Source of the DNA: Druceiella hillmani | Taxonomy: Eukaryota > Arthropoda > Insecta > Lepidoptera > Hepialidae | Reading direction: 5' to 3' | DNA: 64,000 bases | Assembly (NCBI GenBank): GCA_039881145.1 | Contig: JAYKKI010000126.1 | Location: 1,289,501 to 1,353,500, forward strand | Shown: one piece after another, positions 23,737-36,225 of the stretch | Position numbering within the stretch: position 1 is the stretch's first letter | How the letters are laid out: every line of letters starts with the position of its first letter | The notes under the pieces: generated by a model | Database searches by the model: none | What the model was told of the DNA's origin: nothing | What the model saw: only the letters and a program-made list of their open reading frames with translations | Program-made: the position numbers and the translations under genes

Positions 23737-23802
<66 letters not shown>

Positions 23803-23836
23803 AGCTAACATTATATTCACAATGTTAGCTTATTTT
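23737..23836. repeat. (AT)n tract followed by a 16-bp-arm hairpin
   Basis: The AT run (23737-23796) abuts both the 28-bp hairpin on its left and a second perfect hairpin (23797-23812 with 23821-23836, loop atattcac) on its right. Confidence 0.93.
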
Positions 23837-24007
23837 TTCCGGTCACTTATGGCGAGCCTATAATATGAATATATGCAAAGCTGGTGCTTAAATCAGTTAT
23901 TATTACTGATATATTAACATTTTCGTTTGAATTGCGTATCTGCAATCAGTAAAAATCCCGGGATTACAATTTGAAAAATTAGAGTGTTTTGAAGATAATG
24001 TCAATTT

Positions 24008-24600
24008 AAAAAACACCTGTCAAGCGCGTAGAATCGCAAGCAAGCAAGCAAGAAATCGTACTACGAGGGTTCCATACATATATAGGTATTTATAAACATT
24101 TATATAATATTCCTTATTACGTAACATTCCTATTACACTATTTACAAAACTTTAATTTTTAGAACGAAATTATATTTCCTACTATATCTTTCACAGCTGT
24201 ATATTTACAAAAAATGTTTTTTTATGTGATATAACAACAAATTAACAATTCTTGGTTAATTTGTAGTCATATAAATTTTTCTTTTTCTTGTGCTGTAAGA
24301 ACTTTCTTCTGACCAAATTTCATGACTCTAGTTCAACGGGAAGTACCGAATAGATTTTGATTTATTTGGGTGTGTCAAAATATGCTGCATAAATTTTCGT
24401 ATTTTTGGGATTCTTCTTAATGGCTTTGACTTAGAAGCTTCTTTTTTCTACAACACCAAGAGACCTAAGTATTTTACATTAACTTCAACTTGATACCTCC
24501 ACGCCTTCCTGAGAGAAAGGGTCTTGACAGACCGACATACGGACAACGAAGTAATCTCATAAGGGTGTTATTTCATTTTAAGGTACGGAACTTCAAAAAT
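24008..24600 (+). mobile_element. Lepidoptera-type interspersed repeat, near full length
   Basis: It opens aaaacacctgtcaagcgcg and later gagggttcca, and closes ccgacatacggacaacga ... cataagggtgttattt ... aaggtacggaacttcaaa. The order matches a widespread moth repeat recalled as CCGGCCAAG(T/C)GCG ... GAGGGTTCCGTA ... GACAGACGGACAACAAAGTG ... AAGGGTTCCGTTTTT ... GGTACGGAACCCTAAA. No coding capacity is seen. The mobilisation class is uncertain. Confidence 0.65.
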
Positions 24601-25014
24601 ATAAAATCCTACACTTAAAGAACGTTAGCACCAATTGTTATCGAAACAACGATTCTCAATTTTATTTCCCAAAAACACAAATCAAATGCATATCATTAAT
24701 ACTAGTAAATAGGTATGTTATTAGTTCAGAGCTATGTCCCAAAGAAGTTAAAATGACAACAGTGTTTGGAAAAATATTTAAAATATTCTCATTTGTATCT
24801 ATATTATATTTACATTATTTTAATCAATTTCAATTATACTGATAATTACATTTGTAGTTAAAATTTATTTTCTTTCAACTTATTTGTTTAAAACTAAATG
24901 AATACTTGACATAGATCAAGATATTATATCTTGACATGGGAAGGCCAAAATACAAATCTGCTTGGAATTAAACTTAACGATTTTGGATTTCTCATAAATT
25001 GTATTTTTTCCTCA

Positions 25015-25250
25015 CGTGTATTAAAAAAATTAAATTGATGTTCTATGGATACATATGTTTTCTGACCCAATTTTGTTACAATTCTAATTTATAATGAAAA
25101 TTTGTCTCGGAATGGAATCTTTCAAATGGTCATTGGTGCCGGCGAAAATTATTTGAAATTGCAATTTGCATGTTCCATTACTTAAATTAAATCACAACAG
25201 GGTTGCATTAGAATGTGGAATCATGAATTTTGTTTGTAGTGAATATTGGC
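25015..25250 (-). repeat. Dispersed ~250-bp repeat family, copy 4 (reverse)
   Basis: On the minus strand: attctaatgcaaccctgttg, ttgcaatttcaaataatttt, cgccggcacc, gattccattccgagacaaat, ttataaattag, aacaaaattgggtcagaaaa. It is closest to the copy at 44215. Confidence 0.6.
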
Positions 25251-25974
25251 GGAAAAGAAGACCAAAAACGTTACGTTTACGTTTGAACAGATTTGAATCT
25301 AAACATTAAAACAATTTAAATTAAAATTAAATATATTAATGCACTTGAGTAGCACCGACCGATGAAATTATGTAGCAGTAGACTGATATAATTATATTGT
25401 ATTTTTCAGTAGAATTTTGATATTTCATCACATCTCAATTTTATAATTAGTAATTATATTAAGTAAATGTTTCAATAAAGTTTATAAAAAAACTTATTGG
25501 CAATATTTATTCATTTGTTACACTTTTTGATGAGAATGGAGTCTATCGAATATTACGAAAGCACGAGAGTTTGTTATTTTGTATGCATTCATAACTATTA
25601 AAATTGAAAAGTATAAACAGTATTACCATTAATATAGTAGACATAATTTTAACTAAATCTAATATAAGAATTACTTAACAAATTTTAATTATCGTAGTTA
25701 CATGATTGGGTGACAAATTTCAAAACTCGTCAAGATTAAAAAGGCGAGACAAAGTAGGTAAAATAGCACCGAATTTTGTAAAGTAACTATCTAAGCTTTG
25801 AAGCTGTAGGGGAAAAATATATCGGTCGTTTTTCCGTCCTTTCCTTTTTATTTCTTTAGAAGTTAGTTTTATTATTATATTTCGTAATATTTACATTAAT
25901 ATTAATTTAAGTATGTATATATACTTCGAGTACGCTTCCTAATACAAAACTTATGATTGTAAAGTCAAACGCGA

Positions 25975-26240
25975 TCGCGATCAAAGCGGACGCCGCCAGC
26001 GGCGCCTTAATTACAATTATGAAATGTACGAGTTTTAATTCAAAATAATTTTCATCAGCGTTAACACTCGTTAGGGATTTTCATCTTGGAACAAGTTGCC
26101 GTAATAAATGTAGTCCAAAAGAAAATTGGGTCGAATTTCACTACAATTTCAATTTAAATTAGACGCTCGGTAATATCGTCATTCTCATACTTTGGATCGC
26201 CGTTATTAAGTGGCACTTTTGTTGTGTTAGCTCCATGAAC
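25975..26240 (+). repeat. Dispersed ~250-bp repeat family, copy 5
   Basis: It begins in a GC-rich patch (cgccgccagcggcgcc) unusual for the window. It then has tttaattcaaaataattttc, cagcgttaacactcgttagg, gattttcatcttggaacaag, aaaattgggtcg, aatttcaatttaaatt. It sits 360 bp upstream of segmental duplication copy B. Confidence 0.6.
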
Positions 26241-29211
26241 TAGCCTCATATTCTACAATGTTTCGGTTAATTTAATATAATATCGGCAGTCAATATCAGA
26301 TGTTCTATTCCACAAGCCTACATTTAATGAAATTATGCTTCATATTAGGAGTTTTAAACATTTAAGCAATATAGAAAATCTATCTAATACGATCATAAAT
26401 ATGATTTTATTATTTACGAAAATATTTAATTTCCTGTTTTACGAAACGAATGTGTCTCCAACGAGAAATAGTTTATATATTTAATTTAATGAATAAAAAT
26501 CAAAAAGATTAATTTTTTTTTGCGTGCCTAGTAAAATTTTGTTGGAATCTTTTTCACTGACCTTGCAAAATGTTTATAGAGAATGATTGGATAGCAGATA
26601 TCATCCTTTTTTTGATACTATTTTTTTCTGTCTTTTAACGTATAGGCGTGTAGTAATATATGCCAACGTATCAAAATTATGCCTTAATTAAATCACAGGA
26701 ACAAACCCAATCTAGAAATGATTGGAAATTTTATTCGTTGGCCTAAAAAATATTTTTATAGTGAAATATTTGGGTAGTTTATATAAATATTTGTTATTTA
26801 CTCACCAATTAAATACTATGTATGTAATTTTCTCAATAAAAACATTTCTATGAAACCTGTGTCGCGGAAAGTGGGCGTTTACTTTAAAACATAAAAGGTT
26901 ATATTAATCGAACTCCACATCAAAAGAAATAAAAACGATCCATGTTCGATGACTCTGATCGCTGTTATAAGTTTTTGAATGAACGTCTCTTTAGACGCTC
27001 ATTCAAAAACTTATGTCAAGTTGACATATCGGTAATAGAAAGAATGTTCTGTTTATGGCTCGGTAGCTTATCCCTCTCATCTTTTTAAGTATTCGTGTAT
27101 TTTAATTGTTTATTCATTATGTCTGAAAGTGCATTTATTGTCGATTATGTTATATAGCAATAAAACAAAAACAAGTGTGTGTACGTGTGTACTCGCGTTA
27201 GGTGTTATACTTCTTTGGCATAACACAAGAATACTTTATTTAGCACCCAAACAATTAATGGAAATAAAATAACCAATGGAGCGTGACACGGTTGGTGAAA
27301 TCTAAATTCAATCAAATATTAAAATTTAAAAAATTTAAATTTAAAATTTATTTGACATTTGAGTATTTTATTTTCCTTCTGGTTTTCAATTGTGATCCAA
27401 TCATCTGCCAGATCGTTATCAAATTATGGCGCTTCAACTTTATTATCTTCTCATCCAGAGAAGTAAATTTAATATTTTTATCCAGAATTATATTTATCAT
27501 AATTTAATTATTATTATTTATTAAATTAATTTTGAAATTACATTTAAGTATCTTTAATATTCAAATGAAAATTCAGCATTCAATTTAATATAAACACGTG
27601 TATATAATTAACTGTTAAATTCACTAGAACAATTGACACAAAGTTTAATTAGTAATGAAAATAAATGAATATGTTGCAAATTTATTGTAATTTACTAATT
27701 TTGATTATTGAATAAATGTATAAAATAATAACTCATAATTTAAAATAAAAATCTATACATACTGAATTGCAAAAAAAATCAGCAGAAAAATAAAATGGTG
27801 GACCACTCATCTGTCAAATAAACTATGTAAATATAAAAACCAGCAGAAAAATAAAATGGTGGACCACTCATCTGTCAAATAAACTATGTAAATATATTTT
27901 TAGTGAGAAACTTCCTAATGCCGATTTTCTGTAAATTTTATTTTGCATAGTAAGCAACTTCATTGAGTCAAATTTGATTGCATTCGTAAAATTTATTTAT
28001 TATAATTTTTTCCTAACGCGCCTAAAAACATATAACTTGAAAATAACGCAAAAAGTGTGGTCATATCAGTGATGTAACGCGTTATTTAATAAATCATTTT
28101 TAACGCAAGTTGATCCATGCAAATATATTTCTTTGTAATGTTTTGATAAAATACCAAAGTTTGGTCAGTATCGAATTTTAAATAACCCCAATTTTGTGAA
28201 AAATATAAATTAGTAAAATCATTATTTGGCCGGATTAATTACAATCATTCTTATCCTAAAAAGTCAAACTTGGTGACCTGAAAATGAAACCAGTTTAAGA
28301 GATACAACATACAGTCATAAAATCAAAGTGCAACAAGAAACAGGTGATACTCATTTTGACGATTATGTTTGGTATAAAGCCTTTTTTCCTTACATGGCAT
28401 AATAAACAGAATATTTGAAACGGACGAGAAAAACATACAATGAAACGGCAGAGAAAAATAATAGAAGTAGAAAAAGCAGTCCATGAACAAATTTTTAGCT
28501 TACTTGGTAGGCAAGCAAAATATACGTACCGAAAAAAGTAAACGTAGAGAAGATATACCAAATATATTTATTGAAAATCCAATTCTACCATCCAGAATAA
28601 CTTTGATTGTAGGTAAAACAAAAATTAATGAGGAAACTCAAGAAGAAGAGAGAGCTTGAGAGCTTAAAGTATGCAAAATTACTTGGAACCAACCAACAGA
28701 ATGTAAACTTAAAAAAAGCAAATTATGTCGCAGTAGTGGTATTGCCTTGGTGAAACGTCGTGAAACACAATATTTAGTTATATTTCTAAGGCATCTGTGT
28801 CTACTGTCATATCAAAGGAGTTCTTTAATGCTCACCCTTCTCTCACAATGAATATTATCCGAGGGAAAGTTTCGTACGAGAATTCAATCCCATATTTTGG
28901 GTCAATTTTCGATTAGCGTTGCGACGACATAATAGGTAACTTTTGACTTTTGAAGCAATACTTTTTACCAACACTTTTTTCTTTGTTTGTAATATGGAAA
29001 CCTAATAAATCATATTAGGAAAAGCGCCCGGCGCCCTCTTCTGTCCTGACCTAACTTTAGAACCAGGGGCCCGTGGAAAAATAAAGCTTTTTTACTTGTT
29101 TTTTTATATTTATAATAAATGAGGAAAATAGCTGGCAAATGAAAGTCGTAGAGAAGTGCTGCACTAACATAAGACATTAAATCAATTTCTAAGATAAGTC
29201 GAACATAAAAT

Positions 29212-29213
<2 letters not shown>

Positions 29214-29268
<55 letters not shown>
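29214..29268. repeat. (AT)n microsatellite in copy B
   Basis: A pure AT dinucleotide run, allelic in position to 2612-2660 of copy A but longer. Confidence 0.97.
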
Positions 29269-29271
<3 letters not shown>

Positions 29272-30683
29272 TTTTAGATGTACCAAATAACTTGTTCAAC
29301 TTTATTTTCTCCAACAATTAATTAAATAAGAAAACAATGGATAAATTATATTTAGTCGCTAAAAAGTACAAAAAATGTAAAACTGGTCATCAATTCAAAG
29401 ATAAAAAAAAACTCTGATTTATTTCATTACTGTTATTATACTTGATTGAATTTATTAAATTTTACCTGATGGTTAACAGAATTTTATGAAGATTGTTATA
29501 TTTACGAGTTATATTTTACATAGTGACGTTATGATAAAAATATGCAAGAAATTAAGGAAGTTAGAAAATAGACTGTTGAAAGAAGTCGGAAAACAGAGGT
29601 GGAAAAATGAAGAAAACTACAAAACATTGTCAAAACATCTAAAATTGAATGAATCCGCAGAAGAATGTAACAGTAATTAAATTTTCTGAACCAATTTTAT
29701 AATAAAACTGAAATAAGTTATTTATTCATCGCGTGCATTAAATAATGTCTGAATTTATTTACTCCCTCATCTAATTTTAATTGGATATTAAATAACCAAT
29801 TTTAAACATTTAAAACAAGCCCAGGGAGACTCCTCCGATAGACCGGGCGAACAAAATACTAGTCGACATAGATAAATGACTATTGTTGTATCAGATTTAT
29901 ATAAAATACACAGGTGTGAGTAAAATTATTCAAACTTGACGCAAATTAAAACACGTAATCTTGCAATATGTCAACCGTATCGATATTCAACATCACGTTG
30001 CGCCGTCTACGTTTTTACGTGCGCAACTTTCCGTCTTATAATCCCCGACGCGACGTCGATAATATCTTGGCATATTCTTGACAACGTCCAGATTAGATTT
30101 CAAACTTAAACGTGGGATCACTGTTATCGACAGCTTTTTACTTTGCAGCAATATATTATTTACTAGTTGTTTGTGAGCTGTACTGTGGTGTAATTAGAAG
30201 AAGTTTGTTCAAAGTAATGTTGTGTGTAAAACATCCCACGTAGACGCGCACGTTTTCCATGTTTTTACAATTACTAGTTGGCTATGATTGCACTTTACAT
30301 AACATTCTTTTTTATACATTAACAATTTATGGTTTATTTGTTAACGGTATTTTCAGTTATTCCATGCTTAACGCGCAGTATACGAACGAGCGGCCTTACG
30401 TAGAAACAAAAATGCATTTATCAAATGACCCATAATAAGTGGCGCATTAAATTGTAATAAAGCGAATTCTTTACATGGAAAATGTTTAAATTGATTTAGC
30501 GTATAGAATAATGGAAGAAGCTAGAAAGCCTCTTTTTAGAAATTTTGTCTGACTGTCCGTGTAATTTTTTTTAAATCGCGCAAGACCTTCCGGACTGATT
30601 TGGATCTTTTATTTTAAGCAAATCATTCAATGCAATACCTAGATACGATTTAAATAACGGATATTTTATCTTTAATTAAAAAA

Positions 30684-30952
30684 TCGAATATATTTGGCGT
30701 TAATTTCGTAGAAATTCATTATTCACAATGTAATGAAACTACTTGATGTAGTGATGTAGTATTATTTCTACTTACTTTAAGTTCTTTATCACGACCTAGG
30801 TTTCGTTGTATTACAACATCTTTAGGTGGATTATTAGCAAAGACCTTTGCTAATAGCCCACCTGAAGATGTAATATAACGAAACCTAGGTTGTGGTAAAG
30901 AACTTAAAGAAAGTAGAAATAATACTACATCACGTAGTTTCATTTAATTGTG
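30684..30952 (-). mobile_element. Fold-back element H3, 13-bp target-site duplication
   Basis: Bounded by tttaattaaaaaa at 30671-30683 and 30953-30965. The one-sided tail (atatttggcgttaattt) is on the left, so orientation is opposite to H1 and H2. The palindrome runs from about 30716 to 30952. The right-arm core CTGAAGA (30862) is intact with a GUU triplet but stem II has lost bases. The left-arm minus-strand core reads CTAAAGA (30819-30825), a substitution at an invariant G. Confidence 0.9.
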
Positions 30953-30967
30953 TTTAATTAAAAAAAG

Positions 30968-31020
30968 TAGTTTTTACCCGCAGCTTCATCCGCGTAATTT
31001 TATGAAAAGCCAAAATTTTT
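30968..31020 (-). mobile_element. Helitron-like 3' terminus (reverse)
   Basis: On the minus strand ttacgcggatgaagctgcgg followed by gtaaaaactac resembles the remembered GCGGACGAAGTCGCGGG ... CTAGT terminal hairpin of insect Helitron-like repeats. Confidence 0.5.
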
Positions 31021-32079
31021 TTTTATAATAAATATGTACAGATTTCAATCATCAACTAATATATATAATTTGCCACACCTAGTTTAACATTTGCTCTGGT
31101 TGCGGTGCGGCGCATAGCGCGAGATTTTCCATGAGAGTTTGGACTAAAATTCGGTGTAATAGTTAATCCATTAATTTGGTATGTTTAATCAATATATTTC
31201 ACTTATTTTTACAATTAAATCAATAAAATAACATTCAGTTTCTCGTGTGGGGGCATAATTTTTTTTAGTATTTATTTTCACTATTCTGCTCCGGTAAATG
31301 ACAGCGTAATTATATATATTTTAAATGTATTGTAAATGATAGAATTTAATCGGTATCCTTGATTAAAAGTAGATTTAAATAATATTTCATGTGAATGTAT
31401 CGATTTCGACGATTAGATAATAGATCCTGGAATGGAGTACAATTTGAAACATAACAAAATACATCAGTAAAGACAATTAGAAAACTATTTCAATGGTTCT
31501 GTCGATATAGATTCAAAATATTACAATCTGACTGTTTTTGCCTTCAAATTACATATTTTACTGATTTTGCTTGACTACGGAGGTGGGTGATCAGTATTTT
31601 TTTAAGTATCGTCTTAAAAGTTGGAATATTTTCAAAATCTGTTTAGGTCTTATATAAAACGATAATTTCTAAACACTGGTCGCAATAAAAATATACGAAG
31701 ACACATAATTGGCACAACTGGTATATAATTTATTTTTGAACAGTTTGCTTAACCGAAATTGTTCAATCTTATTTGAGACGAATGTTACTAGATAGAAGTA
31801 TGTCATACTTTTAAACGTCCCTGGGAGTATAGTCAAAAAGTCAACGACTCTCCGTTATTAATGAGTATATAATTTTCCTATTAAAAATATGCCAAGGTAT
31901 AGACATAAAGAAATAACACCAAACATAGTATTGCAAATGAAATTTATATTATATCTCATTTTCATATCCACTTTGGTGGCTTCTACATGATTACGCGCAT
32001 GTAGATTAAACACACGTACGAAATCTAAAAATGATTTTTTGGCTGAGAAATTAAGACAAAGGTTCGCGTTTTTCAAGGC

Positions 32080-32105
32080 AAAGATCGTCACAAACGGCGA
32101 TCTTT
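32080..32105. repeat. Small hairpin unique to copy B
   Basis: aaagatcg and cgatcttt flank a 10-nt loop. Copy A at this point has only a single aaaggtcgtca. An extra inverted copy of the adjacent bases is a typical signature of template switching. Confidence 0.75.
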
Positions 32106-34225
32106 CTGCTACACCACACATGACCTGAGCTTCAATAAGACACGTGAATATTTAAAGAAAGAGGCTTTGTGGGCAGACGCCTCTGTAATATTTGCCTTTC
32201 TGAATGACAGACCTCTATCCAGGCGATGTGAAACGACTAACGATTGGAAGCCAAGAAATTATCTCACGTTTGGAATGCTGATAACTCATTCAATAGTAAT
32301 GGAGTAACAGATTAAATTTAAAAAAAACTGGAATGAAATCAGTCGACCTTTAAAATAAAATAATTCGCAATCATCACTAATTTTCATTTTCTTCTTTGTG
32401 GAAATTTTATCCATTTCACCCGTAAACTTAAAACGATTATCATGTAAAATAAAATAAACACACATTTTTTAAATGTAATGCGAAAATACGAAAATTTCAA
32501 AACTAAAAAGCGATAACGACACTCCTTTTCACAAAAGTTTTAGAAAGTGGCTATCAGAATTTCGTTACCCGATATTTTTTTACAATTATTTAGAAAAGAA
32601 ATTAGAAAGAAATTAATACTTAAAATATTAGATAAGTTAATACTTAAGGACCTTTCCTAAACTACGTAGTTTCATTTGGCCATTTTTAAACTACCCCTAT
32701 CTTCCATATTATAGCCTACCTAGGCATTTTCATTGCGTTCTACTATTATGAATTATGTTGTCAAAAACTTTCAAATCATAGTGCATTAGTGTATATGAAA
32801 ACGACCTATATCATCCTCCATAAATTTAGATCCTGGATCATCAGGTTTAAAAATCTGGATGTACCCAAAGTCTTCTTCTTCGAGTTACTATATCGGTTGT
32901 CAAGCTCACATGCACGCACCCTTCTGTTTATTAAAAACATTTTTCTCACATTGCTTTTTACATAAAGCAATATGGCCATGAATCAAGGTTAGCCTGCAGT
33001 GCAAATACTTGCAATACGGCAGGTCCTTAAGGAAAAGAGAGAGCGAAGCGAATAATTGGATAAAATAGCAGGCAGAGAGACAAAAAAAGTAAAAGCCCTA
33101 AGGATAGCTTTTACCTTGTAATCGATACAGAATATTGAGTACTTGCAAAAATCGAATAATGGGTTAAAGATTAATTTTTACGTACTTAATCTGAACTGTC
33201 TGAATCCCAATTGGCATATATTACCTTTAAATAATTGGTCACGACTAAATGCGATTTTAAGTAAATTTGATAAACGTAGGATACATTTCTGAGATGAGAT
33301 AATATTATTTTTTCCTAAAATAAAAGAAATCGTTCTTCCAGTTATCTTGAAATTACTTTAATAGTGTTTATGTCGGTAATGTTTACCAAAATATGACCTA
33401 ACTTATTTTATAATAAAAAAATATGGACTCATTGCCAATTGTTTTCAAGAACAACCTTATTAATATCAAACAAGTAAAAGGCTAACAAACCCTGATTTGT
33501 GCGCAGCATTAAATTGATTTTATTTTAACATACCAATTTATTGCCACTTGAAAATAAAATGCCTAAAATTATTTTATGAATTTTATGCTAATACCGATTA
33601 AAAACAGGTATTCTATTTTTTTACGAAAAATCATGCAAAGTAATTTGTTCAGAATGAGTCTAAATAGCTCCAGGAACATTAAGTGGAGAGTCGCTTAGTT
33701 AATTTAATTAGCTTTATCATTAGTATTAATATGCAATTGAATACCTTAGATCAATTTAGTCTGTATTTGTGTTCCTTGAGAGGGCAAATTTAATACTAGT
33801 AAAATGAAATGTAACTCAATCTACCCGTAAATTGAATTGCTTTATTTTGGGACAAGTTATTTATTAACTTTATTTAACGTCGCTAATAACGACTTAGAAG
33901 AAACTATTTAATCAAAATTAGTTTAGCCGTTTATTTTATTTTAACTTATTGCGAAGTTACCAGCCATTTAAATTAAATTTAAGGAAACTTTTATTGCACA
34001 ATATAAAATAGTAGGTTAGTACATAACGCTTATAATAAAATCTATTAACTTTGCATAATTTCTTATATGTTAATCGTGTAAATAAGCTATAGATATCAAA
34101 TTTAGGTGAAATGAAAATACTGCAACTGCAAGCAACATAAACAAATAGATAAAAATTATAGTTGTATTTGTATCATTTTGTCATCATATATCTTGTTGTT
34201 GTCAGACTTACATCCACAAGGTGAA

Positions 34226-34400
34226 ATACTAGATTCCCAGGTCAAAGCTGACCGCTCCCAAAGGTGTCGTCGGTAGAGTGGTGAAATATGGGTATTCGTA
34301 ATGATTTGTACTGACGCTATTACCCGTTCGAGGTTTTCCATCTCGCGGCAAACTGCCAAGCTATTAACGCGGACCGAAACAAAATTGCATCTATAGACGC
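34226..34400 (+). repeat. Dispersed ~250-bp repeat family, copy 6 (duplicate of copy 1)
   Basis: The copy-B counterpart of 6843-7045, keeping the ggtca-aagc-tgacc palindrome and the ctgacgcta, ttcgagg, ttccatctcgcgg blocks. Confidence 0.75.
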
Positions 34401-34475
34401 CGACAAATGACTTTTAATTTTAATATAAAATACGCCGACAAATGACTTTAATATAAAATACGCCGACAAATGACT
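34397..34475 (+). repeat. Short tandem repeat at the right edge of copy B
   Basis: acgccgacaaatgac occurs at 34397, 34432 and 34460 (spacings 35 and 28) with taatataaaat spacers. It marks the point where similarity to copy A ends. Confidence 0.88.
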
Positions 34476-34689
34476 TTTTCTTGTTGATGAAACAAAACTC
34501 GGTAAAGTCAATAAAATAATTTTCAACACTTCTTTGGTATTCACAGTTAAAAACGTATAAATATTTTTTCAACTGTGAGTACCAAATAAATGTTAAAAAT
34601 TCTTTTCAACACTTTGTTGATATTCACAGTTGAAAATATGTTTTTAAGTTTTTAATTAAGTCCTTTAGATTATTTTAGACTTCTTTTGA

Positions 34690-34885
34690 ATAACTCAGTA
34701 GAGTAAACTTAATACAAATGGAATAAAATGTAATTCAGTGTACCTGTAATGTATTGATTTGTTGGCAAATGTCGTTGATTTTATTTGAACCTCATTTATT
34801 AACAGTATGGAAAAAAACCGTTTAATCAACATTTTTTCTGTCATTTATGTCATGTTAAGTTATTTTATCATCAATGACATAAATA
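34690..34885 (+). repeat. Third, diverged copy of part of the duplicated block
   Basis: The order of motifs (gtaaacttaatac, aaatgtaattca, cctgtaa, ttattaac, accgtttaatca) parallels 6355-6530 in copy A and 33780-33950 in copy B at clearly lower identity. This suggests repeated duplication of this module. Confidence 0.5.
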
Positions 34886-35693
34886 AAATGTAAAGAAATA
34901 AATGTTCTACTAATTAATAAATCCTAAAATAAAACCCAGTAACTAGGTATAGAGTCTGCGTCGAAGAGTTTTCAGAGAGAAAAAAGGCTGCGAGAGACAA
35001 GCAAACGGAGGTATAAATCCTAAAAAGAGTTATTGGAGTTATTTATATATAAGATATAAATATTTTTATAGAGGGTTTATATTAATAAACACGTAAAAAT
35101 AACCACGTTAAAAAACTATTTTCTTAAAGTTTATCCAAGAATGTTTGTTTCCTTTTTAGTTCAAAAAATACTAATCAGTTTCGGTGACATTTTCATTATT
35201 CTTTGGTCTATTGGCTTAAAGTTTAGTCATTGCACAAAATTTACGTATCGTTGGTTTATGAAGACAAAGAAAACTAATTGAAAACTGCCATTGATGTAGT
35301 GCCACAATTATACACTAATAATAGGAATTTTTATTCTCAGCAATCGTACTAATTTATTAATAGACTCCCCTGCAATATTTTGAAGTACGCAGGTTGCAGT
35401 AACTAGATTTATAACTATGCCTCCTATATAATGTGAAACTTTTTACACAAAAGGAGTCAGGAAGAGGTCTTCTTTGGGATATATATTAAATCTCTGAAGA
35501 TTTATCTACAAAACTCTCTAAGAATTACGAGATTTATCTATAATGCTTTGCTTATAACTTCTCTTCATTTCGCTGGTGTTTTTCGTTATAATAAACGATC
35601 AGTTCGGAAAAAGAAGTGGAAAACGAATTTTTCCTTAAACTAATTTTTTAAGAGGGAATCATCTTAATGTCTGTGGATTCCGTTTACGAAGTG
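34886..35693. other. Intergenic, nothing recognised
   Basis: A+T-rich, only short chance frames. Confidence 0.55.
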
Positions 35694-35695
35694 AA

Positions 35696-35768
<73 letters not shown>
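35694..35768. repeat. (AT)n microsatellite
   Basis: An AT run with gtatatatac at its left edge. Confidence 0.96.
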
Positions 35769-35769
<1 letters not shown>

Positions 35770-35917
35770 AACATACGAAACCAACCCATTTTCTAACGAA
35801 GGCCAAGTGGCAATAAATGTCGTCCACGTTAAAGCAAACATTATTATCCCCAACTTAGACCTCAAGCCATATTACCTCCAGAGTATGATACGACTTACTA
35901 TTTTAGATATAAATTAA
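35769..35917 (+). pseudogene. Short coding-like stretch after the AT tract, unrecognised
   Basis: The plus-strand frame reads [20 protein letters not shown] and [12 protein letters not shown] to a TAA. Composition is less A+T-rich than the flanks. The minus strand is also open here, so the strand is uncertain. No family is recognised. Confidence 0.25.
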
Positions 35918-36225
35918 AACCTTTCTAGTAAATAAGTCAGTCAGATTTCCAAAGGTGTTCAACTTGAAATAAAAAATAGGCAACTTGAATGAAAAAATTG
36001 TCCAGGATTTTTGTTCTAATCCCTTCCTAAATTTGTTCGTGCATTAGTACCACTACAGCATGTAAAACTTATATTTTACCCATAATTTTCAAGGAGTAAA
36101 ATCTGTTAAAAATTTCAGGAAGTAATAATGTTGTGGTCAATACATCCGTACATTGAATCTACGTACTTAATTTAAGTTAAAAAAATAATTTCAAGCAGAA
36201 TGTAAAATTTTACAAGTAGAAATAA

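Larger units (their letters stand above)
30568..31559. other. 992-bp segment present only in duplication copy B
   Basis: In copy A the flanking sequence is joined directly at 3984 (gtgtaattt then actgatttt); here 992 bp intervene. The first 100 bp (cgcgcaagaccttccggact) look like a continuation of the Helitron-like repeat, which favours a deletion in copy A at attt microhomology over a single clean insertion in B. It contains fold-back element H3 and a second Helitron-like terminus. Confidence 0.85.
26603..34395 (+). repeat. Segmental duplication, copy B
   Basis: This is the second copy, offset by 26602 from copy A up to the AT tract and by 26608 just after it. The left edge of visible similarity falls at 26603 only because copy A is cut by the window start, so the true junction is not determined. 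Copy B differs from A by a 992-bp extra segment (30568-31559) holding a fold-back element, a 32-bp-scale deletion near 30447, a small hairpin insertion at 32080-32105, and loss of the roughly 110 bp that A has at 4916-5026. Similarity fades about 34395, where a 28/35-bp tandem repeat begins. Confidence 0.95.

Noticed and set aside
26603..29680. Treating the near-identical 3 kb as purely an assembly artefact
   Set aside because: The step to about 5% divergence with independent indels beyond 29.7 kb, and the unique 19.6 kb between copies, make two real loci more likely. Read depth is still needed.
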